A stretch of DNA of 64,000 bases from Hydractinia symbiolongicarpus (lineage: Eukaryota > Cnidaria > Hydrozoa > Anthoathecata > Hydractiniidae): positions 186,001 to 250,000 of the forward strand of contig NC_079879.1 in assembly GCF_029227915.1 (NCBI RefSeq), given 5' to 3'. Position 1 is the stretch's first letter. Each line of letters begins with the position of its first letter. Positions 1 to 11,574 of this stretch are shown piece by piece. The notes beneath the pieces are model-generated. The model was not told the DNA's origin and ran no database searches. It worked only from the letters and a program-made list of their open reading frames with translations. A program made the translations under genes and the position numbers.

Positions 1-37
1 ACCACTAAAACGCATGAGACTTGTAGTTTTCCAAAAT

Positions 38-53
38 GATTTCATGATTTCAT
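38..53. repeat. 8-bp tandem duplication GATTTCAT marking 211-bp monomers
   Basis: GATTTCAT occurs twice in a row, making this monomer 8 bases longer than the consensus, with TTTTCC in place of TTTTCA just before it. The same duplication is present at 2070-2085, 4102-4117, 9173-9188, 15865-15880 and 16278-16293, and nowhere else that I found. It lies inside the monomer's dyad, a plausible site for replication slippage. It marks one monomer lineage confined to the first 16.5 kb. Confidence 0.9.
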
Positions 54-132
54 TTTTGATGAGACGCGGAATAAAAGGAGTTTAATCACCGGCAAACGAA
101 AACCCGCGCTTTCCTGTAAATCCCGGGCTTGA

Positions 133-146
133 CCCGTATAGTCGAA
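133..146. other. CENP-B-box-like sequence, one base too short
   Basis: In beta cores CCCG-TA-T-AGT-CGAA resembles the reverse complement of the CENP-B box core (CCCG, two bases, T, four bases, CGAA) but has three bases instead of four before CGAA. It therefore is not a canonical box. Alpha cores have TCAAAAG here and lose CGAA entirely. Listed because the same position separates the subtypes. Confidence 0.35.
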
Positions 147-681
147 TGTATACAAAGAAAGTAAACTAGGAGTAAACTCATTTCCCGAACGATTTTTTAA
201 ATTAATTTTTTACCACTAAAACGCATAAGACTTGTAGTTTTCAAAAATGATTTCATTTTTGATGAGACGCTGAATAAAAGGAGAATCGCCGGCAAAGGAA
301 AACCCGCGATTTGCCGTAAATCCCGGGCTTGACCCGTATAGTCGAATGTATACAAAGAAAGTAAACTGGGAGTAAACTCATTTCCCGAACGATTTTTTAA
401 ATTAATTTTTTACCACTAAAACGCATAAGACTTGTAGTTTTCAAAAACGATTTCATTTTTGATGAGACGCTGAATAAAAGGAGTTTAATCACCGGCAAAC
501 GAAAACCCGCGATTTCCCGTAAATCCCGGACCCGGCCCGTATAGTCAAAAGTATACAAGGAAAGTACGCAGGGAGTAAACTCATTTCCCGAACGATTCTT
601 TAAATTATTTTTTCACCACTAAAACGCATGAGACTTGTAGTTTTCAAAAGTGATTTCATTTTTGATGAGACGCTGAATAAA

Positions 682-697
682 AGGAGTTTAATCTCCT
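682..697. other. Short hairpin AGGAG/CTCCT, one example
   Basis: AGGAG and CTCCT flank a TTTAAT loop at monomer positions 68-83. The five-base form needs the CTCCTGC variant and is limited to the left domain. Most monomers with AATCTCCGG keep four base pairs; AATCGCC monomers lose the pairing. The differing fate of the arms suggests no strong selection on this hairpin. Confidence 0.6.
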
Positions 698-1051
698 GCA
701 AACGAAAACCCGTGATTTCCCCTAAATCCCGGACCCGGGCCGTATAGTCAAAAGTACACAAAGAAAGTACGCAGGGAGTAAACTCATTTCCCGAACGATT
801 CTTTAAATTATTTTTTCACTACTAAAACGCATGAGACTTGTAGTTTTCAAAAGTGATTTCATTTTTGATGAGACGCTGAACAAAAGAAGTTTAATCTCCG
901 GCAAACGAAAACCCGCGATTTCCCGTAAATCCCGGACCTGGCCCGTATAGTCAAAAGTATACAAATAAAGTACGCAGGGAGTAAACTCATTTCCCGAACG
1001 GTTCTTTAAATTATTTTTTTACCATTAAAACGCATGAGACTTGTAGTTTTC

Positions 1052-1069
1052 AAAAATGATTTCATTTTT
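1052..1069. other. Dyad symmetry element (8-bp arms, 2-base centre), one example
   Basis: AAAAATGA-TT-TCATTTTT is a perfect inverted repeat at monomer positions 32-49, flanked by direct repeats ATGAGAC at 1034-1040 and 1071-1077. It is perfect in monomers with AAAATG. It carries one mismatch where AAAGTG, AAAACG or AAGATG is present, and two in the AAATCG monomers of 36.7-40.4 kb. One such element occurs per monomer. It could extrude as a short cruciform or be a protein-binding dyad; no function is shown. Confidence 0.8.
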
Positions 1070-2032
1070 GATGAGACGCTGAATAAAAGAGTTTAATCTC
1101 CGGCAAACGAAAACCCGCGATTTCCCGTAAATCCCGGACCCGGCCCGTATAGTCGAATGTATACAAAGAAAGTAAACTGGGAGTAAACTCATTTCCCGAA
1201 CGATTCTTTAAATTATTTTTTCACCACTAAAACGCATGAGACTTGTAGTTTTCAAAAGTGATTTCATTTTTGATGAGACGCTGAATAAAAGGAGTTTAAT
1301 CTCCTGCAAACGAAAACCCGTGATTTCCCCTAAATCCCGGACCCGGGCCGTATAGTCAAAAGTACACAAAGAAAGTACGCAGGGAGTAAACTCATTTCCC
1401 GAACGATTCTTTAAATTATTTTTTCACTACTAAAACGCATGAGACTTGTAGTTTTCAAAAGTGATTTCATTTTTGATGAGACGCTGAACAAAAGAAGTTT
1501 AATCTCCGGCAAACGAAAACCCGCGATTTCCCGTAAATCCCGGACCTGGCCCGTATAGTCAAAAGTATACAAATAAAGTACGCAGGGAGTAAACTCATTT
1601 CCCGAACGGTTCTTTAAATTATTTTTTTACCATTAAAACGCATGAGACTTGTAGTTTTCAAAAATGATTTCATTTTTGATGAGACTCTGAATAAAAGAGT
1701 TTAATCTCCGGCAAACGAAAACCCGCGATTACCCGTAAATCCCGGGCTTGACCTGTATAGTCGAATGTATAAAAAGAAAGTACCCAGGGAGTAAACTCAT
1801 TTCCCGATCGATTTTTGAAATTATTTTTTCACCACTAAGACGCATGAGACTTGTAGTTTTCAAAACGTATTTCATTTTTGATGAGACGCTGAATAAAAGA
1901 GTTTAATCTCCGGCAAACGAAAACCCGTGATTTCCCGTAAATCCCGGACCCGGCCCGTATAGTCAAAAGTACACAAAGAAAGTACGCAGGGAGTAAACTC
2001 ATTTCCCGAAGGATTCTTTAAATTATTTTTTT

Positions 2033-4064
2033 ACCACTAAAACGCATGAGACTTGTAGTTTTCCAAAATGATTTCATGATTTCATTTTTGATGAGACGCG
2101 GAATAAAAGGAGTTTAATCACCGGCAAACGAAAACCCGCGCTTTCCTGTAAATCCCGGGCTTGACCCGTATAGTCGAATGTATACAAAGAAAGTAAACTA
2201 GGAGTAAACTCATTTCCCGAACGATTTTTTAAATTAATTTTTTACCACTAAAACGCATAAGACTTGTAGTTTTCAAAAATGATTTCATTTTTGATGAGAC
2301 GCTGAATAAAAGGAGAATCGCCGGCAAAGGAAAACCCGCGATTTGCCGTAAATCCCGGGCTTGACCCGTATAGTCGAATGTATACAAAGAAAGTAAACTG
2401 GGAGTAAACTCATTTCCCGAACGATTTTTTAAATTAATTTTTTACCACTAAAACGCATAAGACTTGTAGTTTTCAAAAACGATTTCATTTTTGATGAGAC
2501 GCTGAATAAAAGGAGTTTAATCACCGGCAAACGAAAACCCGCGATTTCCCGTAAATCCCGGACCCGGCCCGTATAGTCAAAAGTATACAAGGAAAGTACG
2601 CAGGGAGTAAACTCATTTCCCGAACGATTCTTTAAATTATTTTTTCACCACTAAAACGCATGAGACTTGTAGTTTTCAAAAGTGATTTCATTTTTGATGA
2701 GACGCTGAATAAAAGGAGTTTAATCTCCTGCAAACGAAAACCCGTGATTTCCCCTAAATCCCGGACCCGGGCCGTATAGTCAAAAGTACACAAAGAAAGT
2801 ACGCAGGGAGTAAACTCATTTCCCGAACGATTCTTTAAATTATTTTTTCACTACTAAAACGCATGAGACTTGTAGTTTTCAAAAGTGATTTCATTTTTGA
2901 TGAGACGCTGAACAAAAGAAGTTTAATCTCCGGCAAACGAAAACCCGCGATTTCCCGTAAATCCCGGACCTGGCCCGTATAGTCAAAAGTATACAAATAA
3001 AGTACGCAGGGAGTAAACTCATTTCCCGAACGGTTCTTTAAATTATTTTTTTACCATTAAAACGCATGACACTTGTAGTTTTCAAAAATGATTTCATTTT
3101 TGATGAGACGCTGAATAAAAGAGTTTAATCTCCGGCAAACGAAAACCCGCGATTTCCCGTAAATCCCGGGCTTGACCCGTATAGTCGAATGTATACAAAG
3201 AAAGTAAACTGGGAGTAAACTCATTTCCCGAACGATTTTTTAAATTATTTTTTCACCACCAAAACGCATGAGACTTGTAGTTTTTAAAAATGATTTCATT
3301 TTTGATGAGACGCTGAATAAAAGGAGTTTAATCTCCTGCAAACGAAAACACGTGATTTCCCCTAAATCCCGGACCCGGGCCGTATAGTCAAAAGTACACA
3401 AAGAAAGTACCCAGGGAGTAAACTCATTTCCCGAACGATTCTTTAAATTATTTTTTCACTACTAAAACGCATGAGACTTGTAGTTTTCAAAAGTGATTTC
3501 ATTTTTGATGAGACGCTGAACAAAAGAAGTTTAATCTCCGGCAAACGAAAACCCGCGATTTCCCGTGAATCCCGGACCCGGCCCGTATAGTCAAAAGTAT
3601 ACAAATAAAGTACGCAGGGAGTAAACTCATTTCCCGAACGGTTCTTTAAATTATTTTTTTACCATTAAAACGCATGAGACTTGTAGTTTTCAAAAATGAT
3701 TTCATTTTTGATGAGACGCTGAATAAAAGAGTTTAATCTCCGGCAAACGAAAACCCGCGATTACCCGTAAATCCCGGGCTTGACCTGTATAGTCGAATGT
3801 ATAAAAAGAAAGTACCCAGGGAGTAAACTCATTTCCCGATCGATTTTTGAAATTATTTTTTCACCACTAAGACGCATGAGACTTGTAGTTTTCAAAACTT
3901 ATTTCATTTTTGATGAGACGCTGAATAAAAGAGTTTAATCTCCGGCAAACGAAAACCCGTGATTTCCCGTAAATCCCGGACCCGGCCCGTATAGTCAAAA
4001 GTACACAAAGAAAGTACGCAGGGAGTAAACTCATTTCCCGAAGGATTCTTTAAATTATTTTTTT
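2033..4064. repeat. Decamer higher-order repeat, copy 2 (2,032 bp)
   Basis: It starts with the same 211-bp monomer as copy 1 and has exactly the same length. By eye it matches copy 1 throughout except for scattered single bases (for example CATGACAC near 3065) and the sixth and seventh monomers (3053-3457). There it carries a beta core (GGGCTTGACCCG), an ACCACC start, TTTTTAAAAATG and AAACACGTG, where copy 1 carries alpha-like bases. Identical length and order show tandem amplification of the whole ten-monomer unit. Confidence 0.93.
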
Positions 4065-5692
4065 ACCACTAAAACGCATGAGACTTGTAGTTTTCCAAAA
4101 TGATTTCATGATTTCATTTTTGATGAGACGCGGAATAAAAGGAGTTTAATCACCGGCAAACGAAAACCCGCGCTTTCCTGTAAATCCCGGGCTTGACCCG
4201 TATAGTCGAATGTATACAAAGAAAGTAAACTAGGAGTAAACTCATTTCCCGAACGATTTTTTAAATTAATTTTTTACCACTAAAACGCATAAGACTTGTA
4301 GTTTTCAAAAATGATTTCATTTTTGATGAGACGCTGAATAAAAGGAGAATCGCCGGCAAAGGAAAACCCGCGATTTGCCGTAAATCCCGGGCTTGACCCG
4401 TATAGTCGAATGTATACAAAGAAAGTAAACTGGGAGTAAACTCATTTCCCGAACGATTTTTTAAATTAATTTTTTACCACTAAAACGCATAAGACTTGTA
4501 GTTTTCAAAAACGATTTCATTTTTGATGAGACGCTGAATAAAAGGAGTTTAATCACCGGCAAACGAAAACCCGCGATTTCCCGTAAATCCCGGACCCGGC
4601 CCGTATAGTCAAAAGTATACAAGGAAAGTACGCAGGGAGTAAACTCATTTCCCGAACGATTCTTTAAATTATTTTTTCACCACTAAAACGCATGAGACTT
4701 GTAGTTTTCAAAAGTGATTTCATTTTTGATGAGACGCTGAATAAAAGGAGTTTAATCTCCTGCAAACGAAAACCCGTGATTTCCCCTAAATCCCGGACCC
4801 GGGCCGTATAGTCAAAAGTACACAAAGAAAGTACGCAGGGAGTAAACTCATTTCCCGAACGATTCTTTAAATTATTTTTTCACTACTAAAACGCATGAGA
4901 CTTGTAGTTTTCAAAAGTGATTTCATTTTTGATGAGACGCTGAACAAAAGAAGTTTAATCTCCGGCAAACGAAAACCCGCGATTTCCCGTAAATCCCGGA
5001 CCTGGCCCGTATAGTCAAAAGTATACAAATAAAGTACGCAGGGAGTAAACTCATTTCCCGAACGGTTCTTTAAATTATTTTTTTACCATTAAAACGCATG
5101 AGACTTGTAGTTTTCAAAAATGATTTCATTTTTGATGAGACGCTGAATAAAAGAGTTTAATCTCCGGCAAACGAAAACCCGCGATTTCCCGTAAATCCCG
5201 GGCTTGACCCGTATAGTCGAATGTATACAAAGAAAGTAAACTGGGAGTAAACTCATTTCCCGAACGATTTTTTAAATTATTTTTTCACCACCAAAACGCA
5301 TGAGACTTGTAGTTTTTAAAAATGATTTCATTTTTGATGAGACGCTGAATAAAAGGAGTTTAATCTCCTGCAAACGAAAACACGTGATTTCCCCTAAATC
5401 CCGGACCCGGGCCGTATAGTCAAAAGTACACAAAGAAAGTACCCAGGGAGTAAACTCATTTCCCGAACGATTCTTTAAATTATTTTTTCACTACTAAAAC
5501 GCATGAGACTTGTAGTTTTCAAAAGTGATTTCATTTTTGATGAGACGCTGAACAAAAGAAGTTTAATCTCCGGCAAACGAAAACCCGCGATTTCCCGTGA
5601 ATCCCGGACCCGGCCCGTATAGTCAAAAGTATACAAATAAAGTACGCAGGGAGTAAACTCATTTCCAGAACGATTCTTTAAATTATTTTTTT
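4065..5692. repeat. Decamer higher-order repeat, copy 3, eight monomers then switch
   Basis: It follows copy 2 at an offset of 2,032 bases and shares copy 2's versions of monomers 6 and 7, so copies 2 and 3 are closer to each other than to copy 1. The match runs to about 5665, where TTTCCCGAACGG becomes TTTCCAGAACGA. The next monomer resembles decamer monomer 9 but the following one (5895) is a hybrid, so the regular decamer ends here. The break falls at a monomer boundary, as expected for homologous exchange in register. Confidence 0.88.
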
Positions 5693-6701
5693 ACCACTAA
5701 AACGCATGAGACTTGTAGTTTTCAAAAGTGATTTCATTTTTGATGAGACGCTGAATAAAAGGAGTTTAATCTTCGGCAAACGAAACCCGCGATTACCCGT
5801 AAATCCCGGGCTTGACCTGTATAGTCGAATGTATAAAAAGAAAGTACCCAGGGAGTAAACTCATTTCCCGATCGATTTTTGAAATTATTTTTTCACCACT
5901 AAGACGCATGAGACTTGTAGTTTTCAAAAATGATTTCATTTTTGATGAGACGCGGAATAAAAGGAGTTTAATCACCGGCAAACGAAAACCCGCGCTTTCC
6001 TGTAAATCCCGGGCTTAAACCGTATAGTCGAATGTATACAAAGAAAGTAAACTGGGAGTAAACTCATTTCCCGAACGATTTTTTAAATTAATTTTTTACC
6101 ACTAAAACGCATAAGAATTGTAGTTTTCAAAAACGATTTCATTTTTGATGAGACGCTGAATAAAAGGAGTTTTATCTCCGGCAAACGAAAACCCGCGATT
6201 TCCCGTAAATCCCGGACCCGACCCGTATAGTCAAAAGTATACAAATAGAGTACGCAGGGAGTAAACTCATTTCCCGAACGATTTTTTAAATTATTTTTTC
6301 ACCACTAAAACGCATGAGACTTGTAGTTTTCAAAAATGATTTCATTTTTGATGAGACGCTGAATAAAAGGAGAATCGCCGGCAAACGAAAACCCGCGATT
6401 TCCCGTAAATCCCGGACCCGGCCCGTATAGTCAAAAGTATACAAGGAAAGTACGCAGGGAGTAAACTCATTTCCCGAACGATTCTTTAAATTATTTTTTC
6501 ACCACTAAAACGCATAAGACTTGTAGTTTTCAAAAACGATTTCATTTTTGATGAGACGCTGAATAAAAGGAGTTTAATCGCCGGCAAACGAAAACCCGCG
6601 ATTTTGTAAATCCCGGACCCGGTCCGTATAGTCAAAAGTATACAAGGAAAGTAAGCAGGGAGTAAACTCATTTCCCGAACGATTCTTTAAATTATTTTTT
6701 C
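5693..6701. repeat. Mixed monomers, related to 9136-9951
   Basis: Monomers start at 5693, 5895, 6098, 6301 and 6501. The one at 5895 is a hybrid: its front (ACCACTAAGACG) is that of decamer monomer 10 and its back (CGCGCTTTCCTG, then a beta core with GGGCTTAAACCG) that of decamer monomer 1. Monomers 6098, 6301 and 6501 carry rare markers (CATAAGAATTG; a 200-bp form; CGATTTTGTAAATCC with GGTCCG) that recur at 9347, 9550 and 9750, an offset of 3,249 bases or 16 monomers. Nothing non-satellite is present. Confidence 0.85.
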
Positions 6702-8528
6702 ACCACTAAAACGCATGAGACTTGTAGTTTTCAAAAGTGATTTCATTTTTGATGAGACGCTGAATAAAAGGAGTTTAATCTCCTGCAAACGAAAACCCGT
6801 GATTTCCCCTAAATATCGGACCCGGGCCGTATAGTCAAAAGTACACAAAGAAAGTACGCAGGGAGTAAACTCATTTCCCGAACGATTCTTTAAATTATTT
6901 TTTCACTACTAAAACGCATGAGACTTGTAGTTTTCAAAAGTGATTTCATTTTTGATGAGACGCTGAACAAAAGAAGTTTAATCTCCGGCAAACGAAAACC
7001 CGCGATTTCCCGTGAATCCCGGACCCGGCCCGTATAGTCAAAAGTATACAAATAAAGTACGCAGGGAGTAAACTCATTTCCAGAACGATTCTTTAAATTA
7101 TTTTTTTACCACTAAAACGCATGAGACTTGTAGTTTTCAAAAGTGATTTCATTTTTGATGAGACGCTGAATAAAAGGAGTTTAATCTTCGGCAAACGAAA
7201 ACCCGCGATTACCCGTAAATCCCGGGCTTGACCTGTATAGTCGAATGTATAAAAAGAAAGTACCCAGGGAGTAAACTCATTTCCCGAAGGATCCTTTAAA
7301 TTATTTTTTCACCACTAAAACGCATGAGACTTGTAGTTTTCAAAAATGATTTCATTTTTGATGAGACGCTGAATAAAAGGAGTTTAATCTCCTGCAAACG
7401 AAAACACGTGATTTCCCCTAAATCCCGGACCCGGGCCGTATAGTCAAAAGTACACAAAGAAAGTACGCAGGGAGTAAACTCATTTCCCGAACGATTCTTT
7501 AAATTATTTTTTCACTACTAAAACGCATGAGACTTGTAGTTTTCAAAAGTGATTTCATTTTTGATGAGACGCTGAACAAAAGAAGTTTAATCTCCGGCAA
7601 ACGAAAACCCGCGATTTCCCGTGAATCCCGGACCCGGCCGGTATAGTCAAAAGTATACAAATAAAGTACGCAGGGAGTAAACTCATTTCCCGAATGATTC
7701 TTTAAATTATTTTTTTTCCACTAAAACGCATGAGACTTGTAGTTTTCAAAAGTGATTTCATTTTTGATGAGACGCTGAATAAAAGGAGTTTAATCTTCGG
7801 CAAACGAAAACCCGCGATTACCCGTAAATCCCGGGCTTGACCTGTATAGTCGAATGTATAAAAAGAAAGTACCCAGGGAGTAAACTCATTTCCCGAAGGA
7901 TTCTTTAAATTATTTTTTCACCACTAAAACGCATGAGACTTGTAGTTTTCAAAAATGATTTCATTTTTGATGAGACGCTGAATAAAAGGAGTTTAATCTC
8001 CTGCAAACGAAAACACGTGATTTCCCCTAAATCCCGGACCCGGGCCGTATAGTCAAAAGTACACAAAGAAAGTACGCAGGGAGTAAACTCATTTCCCGAA
8101 CGATTCTTTAAATTATTTTTTCACTACTAAAACGCATGAGACTTGTAGTTTTTAAAAGTGATGTCATTTTTGATGAGACGCTGAACAAAAGAAGTTTAAT
8201 CTCCGGCAAACGAAAACCCGCGATTTCCCGTGAATCCCGGACCCGGCCCGTATAGTCAAAAGTATACAAATAAAGTACGCAGGGAGTAAACTCATTTCCC
8301 GAACGATTCTTTAAATTATTTTTTTACCACTAAAACGCATGAGACTTGTAGTTTTCAAAAATGATTTCATTTTTGATGAGACGCTGAATAAAAGGAGTTT
8401 AATCTTCGGCAAACGAAAACCCGCGATTACCCGTAAATCCCGGGCTTGACCTGTATAGTCGAATGTATAAAAAGAAAGTACCCAGGGAGTAAACTCATTT
8501 CCTGATCGATTTTTGAAATTATTTTTTC
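6702..8528. repeat. Trimer higher-order repeat, three copies of 609 bp
   Basis: Copies: 6702-7310, 7311-7919 and 7920-8528. Each has a first monomer with TCCTGCAAACG and CCCCTAAAT, a second starting ACTACT with CTGAACAAAAG and CGTGAATCCCGG, and a third with CTTCGGCAAACG, GATTACCCG, GGGCTTGACCTG and AAAAAGAAAGTACCC. Copy 1 differs most (CCCGTG instead of ACACGTG, TATCGG, TTTCCAGAACG). The second copy's third monomer starts TCCACT. The same three-monomer order occurs inside the decamer and again near 10763-11371 and 15017-15625, so this trimer is a basic building block of the left domain. Confidence 0.9.
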
Positions 8529-9135
8529 ACCACTAAGACGCATGAGACTTGTAGTTTTCAAAAATGATTTCATTTTTGATGAGACGCTGAATAAAAGAGT
8601 TTAATCTCCGGCAAACGAAAACCCGTGATTTCCCGTAAATCCCGGACCCGGCCCGTATAGTCAAAAGTACACAAAGAAAGTACGCAGGGAGTAAACTCAT
8701 TTCCCGAACGATTCTTTAAATTATTTTTTTACCACTAAAACGCATGAGACTTGTAGTTTTCAAAAGTGATTTCATTTTTGATGAGACGCTGAATAAAAGG
8801 AGTTTAATCTTCGGCAAACAAAAACCCGCGATTACCCGTAAAACCCGGGCTTGACCTGTATAGTCGAATGTATAAAAAGAAAGTACCCAGGGAGTAAACT
8901 CATTTCCCGATCGATTTTTGAAATTATTTTTTCACCACTAAGACGCATGAGACTTGTAGTTTTCAAAAATGATTTCATTTTTGATGAGACGCTGAAAAAA
9001 AGAGTTTAATCTCCGGCAAACGAAAACCCGTGATTTCCCGTAAATCCCGGACCCGGCCCGTATAGTCAAAAGTACACAAAGAAAGTACGCAGGGAGTAAA
9101 CTCATTTCCCGAAGGATTCTTTAAATTATTTTTTT
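8529..9135. repeat. Three transitional monomers
   Basis: Monomers at 8529, 8731 and 8934. The first and third begin ACCACTAAGACG, have one G fewer (AAAAGAGTTT or AAAAAGAGTTT) and are 202 bp. The middle one is the GATTACCCG/GGGCTTGACCTG beta form. The pattern beta-form then AAGACG monomer repeats the end of the decamer. The block 8731-9135 leads into a 211-bp monomer exactly as 1629-2032 does, so this is a fragment of decamer history outside the regular decamer. Confidence 0.82.
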
Positions 9136-11574
9136 ACCACTAAAACGCATGAGACATGTAGTTTTCCAAAATGATTTCATGATTTCATTTTTGATGAGAC
9201 GCGGAATAAAAGGAGTTTAATCACCGGCAAACGAAAACCCGCGCTTTCCTGTAAATCCCGGGCTTGACCCGTATAGTCGAATGTATACAAAGAAAGTAAA
9301 CTGGGAGTTAACTCATTTCCCGAACGATTTTTTAAATTAATTTTTTACCACTAAAACGCATAAGAATTGTAGTTTTCAAAAACGATTTCATTTTTGATGA
9401 GACGCTGAATAAAAGGAGTTTTATCTCCGGCAAACGAAAACCCGCGATTTCCCGTAAATCCCGGACCCGGCCCGTATAGTCAAAAGTATACAAATAGAGT
9501 ACGCAGGGAGTAAACTCATTTCCCGAACGATTTTTTAAATTATTTTTTCACCACTAAAACGCATGAGACTTGTAGTTTTCAAAAATGATTTCATTTTTGA
9601 TGAGACGCTGAATAAAAGGAGAATCGCCGGCAAACGAAAACCCGCGATTTCCCGTAAATCCCGGACCCGGCCCGTATAGTCAAAAGTATACAAGGAAAGT
9701 ACGCAGGGAGTAAACTCATTTCCCGAATGATTCTTTAAATTATTTTTTCACCACTAAAACGCATAAGACTTGTAGTTTTCAAGAACGATTTCATTTTTGA
9801 TGAGACGCTGAATAAAAGGAGTTTAATCGCCGGCAAACGAAAACCCGCGATTTTGTAAATCCCGGACCCGGTCCGTATAGTCAAAAAGTATACAAGGAAA
9901 GTACGCAGGGAGTAAACTCATTTCCCGAACGATTCTTTAAATTATTTTTTCACCACTAAAACGCATGAGACTTGTAGTTTTCAAAAGTGATTTCATTTTT
10001 GATGAGACGCTGAATAAAAGGAGTTTAATCTCCTGCAAACGAAAACCCGTGATTTCCCCTAAATCCCGGACCCGGGCCGTATAGTCAAAAGTACACAAAG
10101 AAAGTACGCAGGGAGTAAACTCATTTCCCGAACGATTCTTTAAATTATTTTTTCACTACTAAAACGCATGAGACTTGTAGTTTTCAAAAGTGATTTCATT
10201 TTTGATGAGACGCTGAGCAAAAGAAGTTTAATCTCCGGCAAACGAAAACCCGCGATTTCCCGTAAATCCCGGACCCGGCCCGTATAGTCAAAAGTATACA
10301 AATAAAGTACGCAGGGAGTAAACTCATTTCCCGAACGATTCTTTAAATTATTTTTTTACCACTAAAACGCATGAGACTTGTAGTTTTCAAAAATGATTTC
10401 ATTTTTGATGAGACGCTGAATAAAAGAGTTTAATCTCCGGCAAACGAAAACCCGTGATTTCCCGTAAATCCCGGACCCGGCCCGTATAGTCAAAAGTACA
10501 CAAAGAAAGTACGCAGGGAGTAAACTCATTTCCCGAAGGATTCTTTAAATTATTTTTTCACCACTAAAACGCATGAGACTTGTAGTTTTCAAAAATGATT
10601 TCATTTTTGATGAGACGCGGAATAAAAGGAGTTTTATCTCCGGCAAACGAAAACCCGCGATTTCCCGTAAATCCCGGACCCGGCCCGTATAGTCAAAAGT
10701 ATAAAAATAGAGTACGCAGGGAGTAAACTCAATTCACGAACGATTCTTTAAATTATGTTTTCACCACTAAAACGCGTGAGACTTGTAGTTTCCAAAAATG
10801 ATTTCATTTTTGATGAGACGCTGAATAAAAGAAGTTTAATCGCCGGCAAACGAAAACACGTGATTTCCCCTAAATCCCGGACCCGGGCCGTATAGTCAAA
10901 AGTACACAAAGAAAGTACGCAGGGAGTAAACTCATTTCCCGAACGATTCTTTAAATTATTTTTTCACTACTAAAACGCATGAGACTTGTAGTTTTCAAAA
11001 GTGATTTCATTTTTGATGAGACGCTGAACAAAAGAAGTTTAATCTCCGGCAAACGAAAACCCGCGATTTCCCGTGAATCCCGGACCCGGGCTGTATAGTC
11101 AAAAGTATACAAATAAAGTACGCAGGGAGTGAACTCATTTCCCGAACGATTCTTTAAATTATTTTTTTACCACTAAAACGCATGAGACTTGTAGTTTTCA
11201 AAAATGATTTCATTTTTGATGAGACGCTGAATAAAAGGAGTTTAATCTTCGGCAAACGAAAACCTGCGATTACCCGTAAATCCCGGGCTTGACCTGTATA
11301 GTCGAATGTATAAAAAGAAAGTACCCAGGGAGTAAACTCATTTCCTGATCGATTTTTGAAATTATTTTTTCACCACTAAGACGCATGAGACTTGTAGTTT
11401 TCAAAAATTATTTCATTTTTGATGAGACGCTGAATAAAAGGAGTTTTATCTCCGGCAAACGAAAACCCGCGATTTCCCGTAAATCCCGGACCCGGCTCGT
11501 ATAGTCAAAAGTATACAAATAGAGTACGCAGGGAGTAAACTCATTTCCCGAACGATTTTTTAAATTATTTTTTC
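9136..11574. repeat. Mixed twelve-monomer block
   Basis: Monomers start at 9136, 9347, 9550, 9750, 9952, 10155, 10358, 10560, 10763, 10966, 11169 and 11372. The first is a 211-bp monomer with the variant GAGACATGTAG. 9347-10357 repeats 6098-7107 with a one-base offset change caused by an extra A near 9885. 10763-11371 is a divergent trimer whose first monomer has ACGCGTGAG and GTTTCC. The monomer at 11372 is a hybrid: an ACCACTAAGACG front joined to a back with GGAGTTTTATCTCC and GGCTCG. No non-satellite sequence was seen. Confidence 0.85.

Larger units (their letters stand above)
1..2032. repeat. Decamer higher-order repeat, copy 1 (2,032 bp)
   Basis: Ten monomers start at 1, 212, 412, 615, 818, 1021, 1223, 1426, 1629 and 1831. 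The first is a 211-bp monomer with a duplicated 8-mer GATTTCAT. The second is 200 bp because three bases are missing before AATCGCCGG. Monomers 1 and 2 have beta cores, 3 to 5 alpha. Monomer 9 is a distinctive beta form (GATTACCCG, GGGCTTGACCTG, AAAAAGAAAGTACCC). Monomers 4-6 and 7-9 form a near-repeat with 608-bp period inside the decamer. Monomers 6 and 7 differ from copies 2 and 3, which looks like local conversion by monomer 4. Confidence 0.93.

Noticed and set aside
121-160. tRNA or Pol III internal promoter suggested by GGGCTTGACCCG followed by TCGAA
   Set aside because: No A box/B box pair with correct spacing, no cloverleaf and no T-run terminator specific to this element. The bases are a subtype variant of the satellite core.
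1-2032. The window starting exactly at a decamer boundary as a sign of an array edge
   Set aside because: The first base is already inside an ordinary 211-bp monomer and there is no flanking unique sequence. The coincidence with the unit start is a matter of window placement and of where I set the monomer start.
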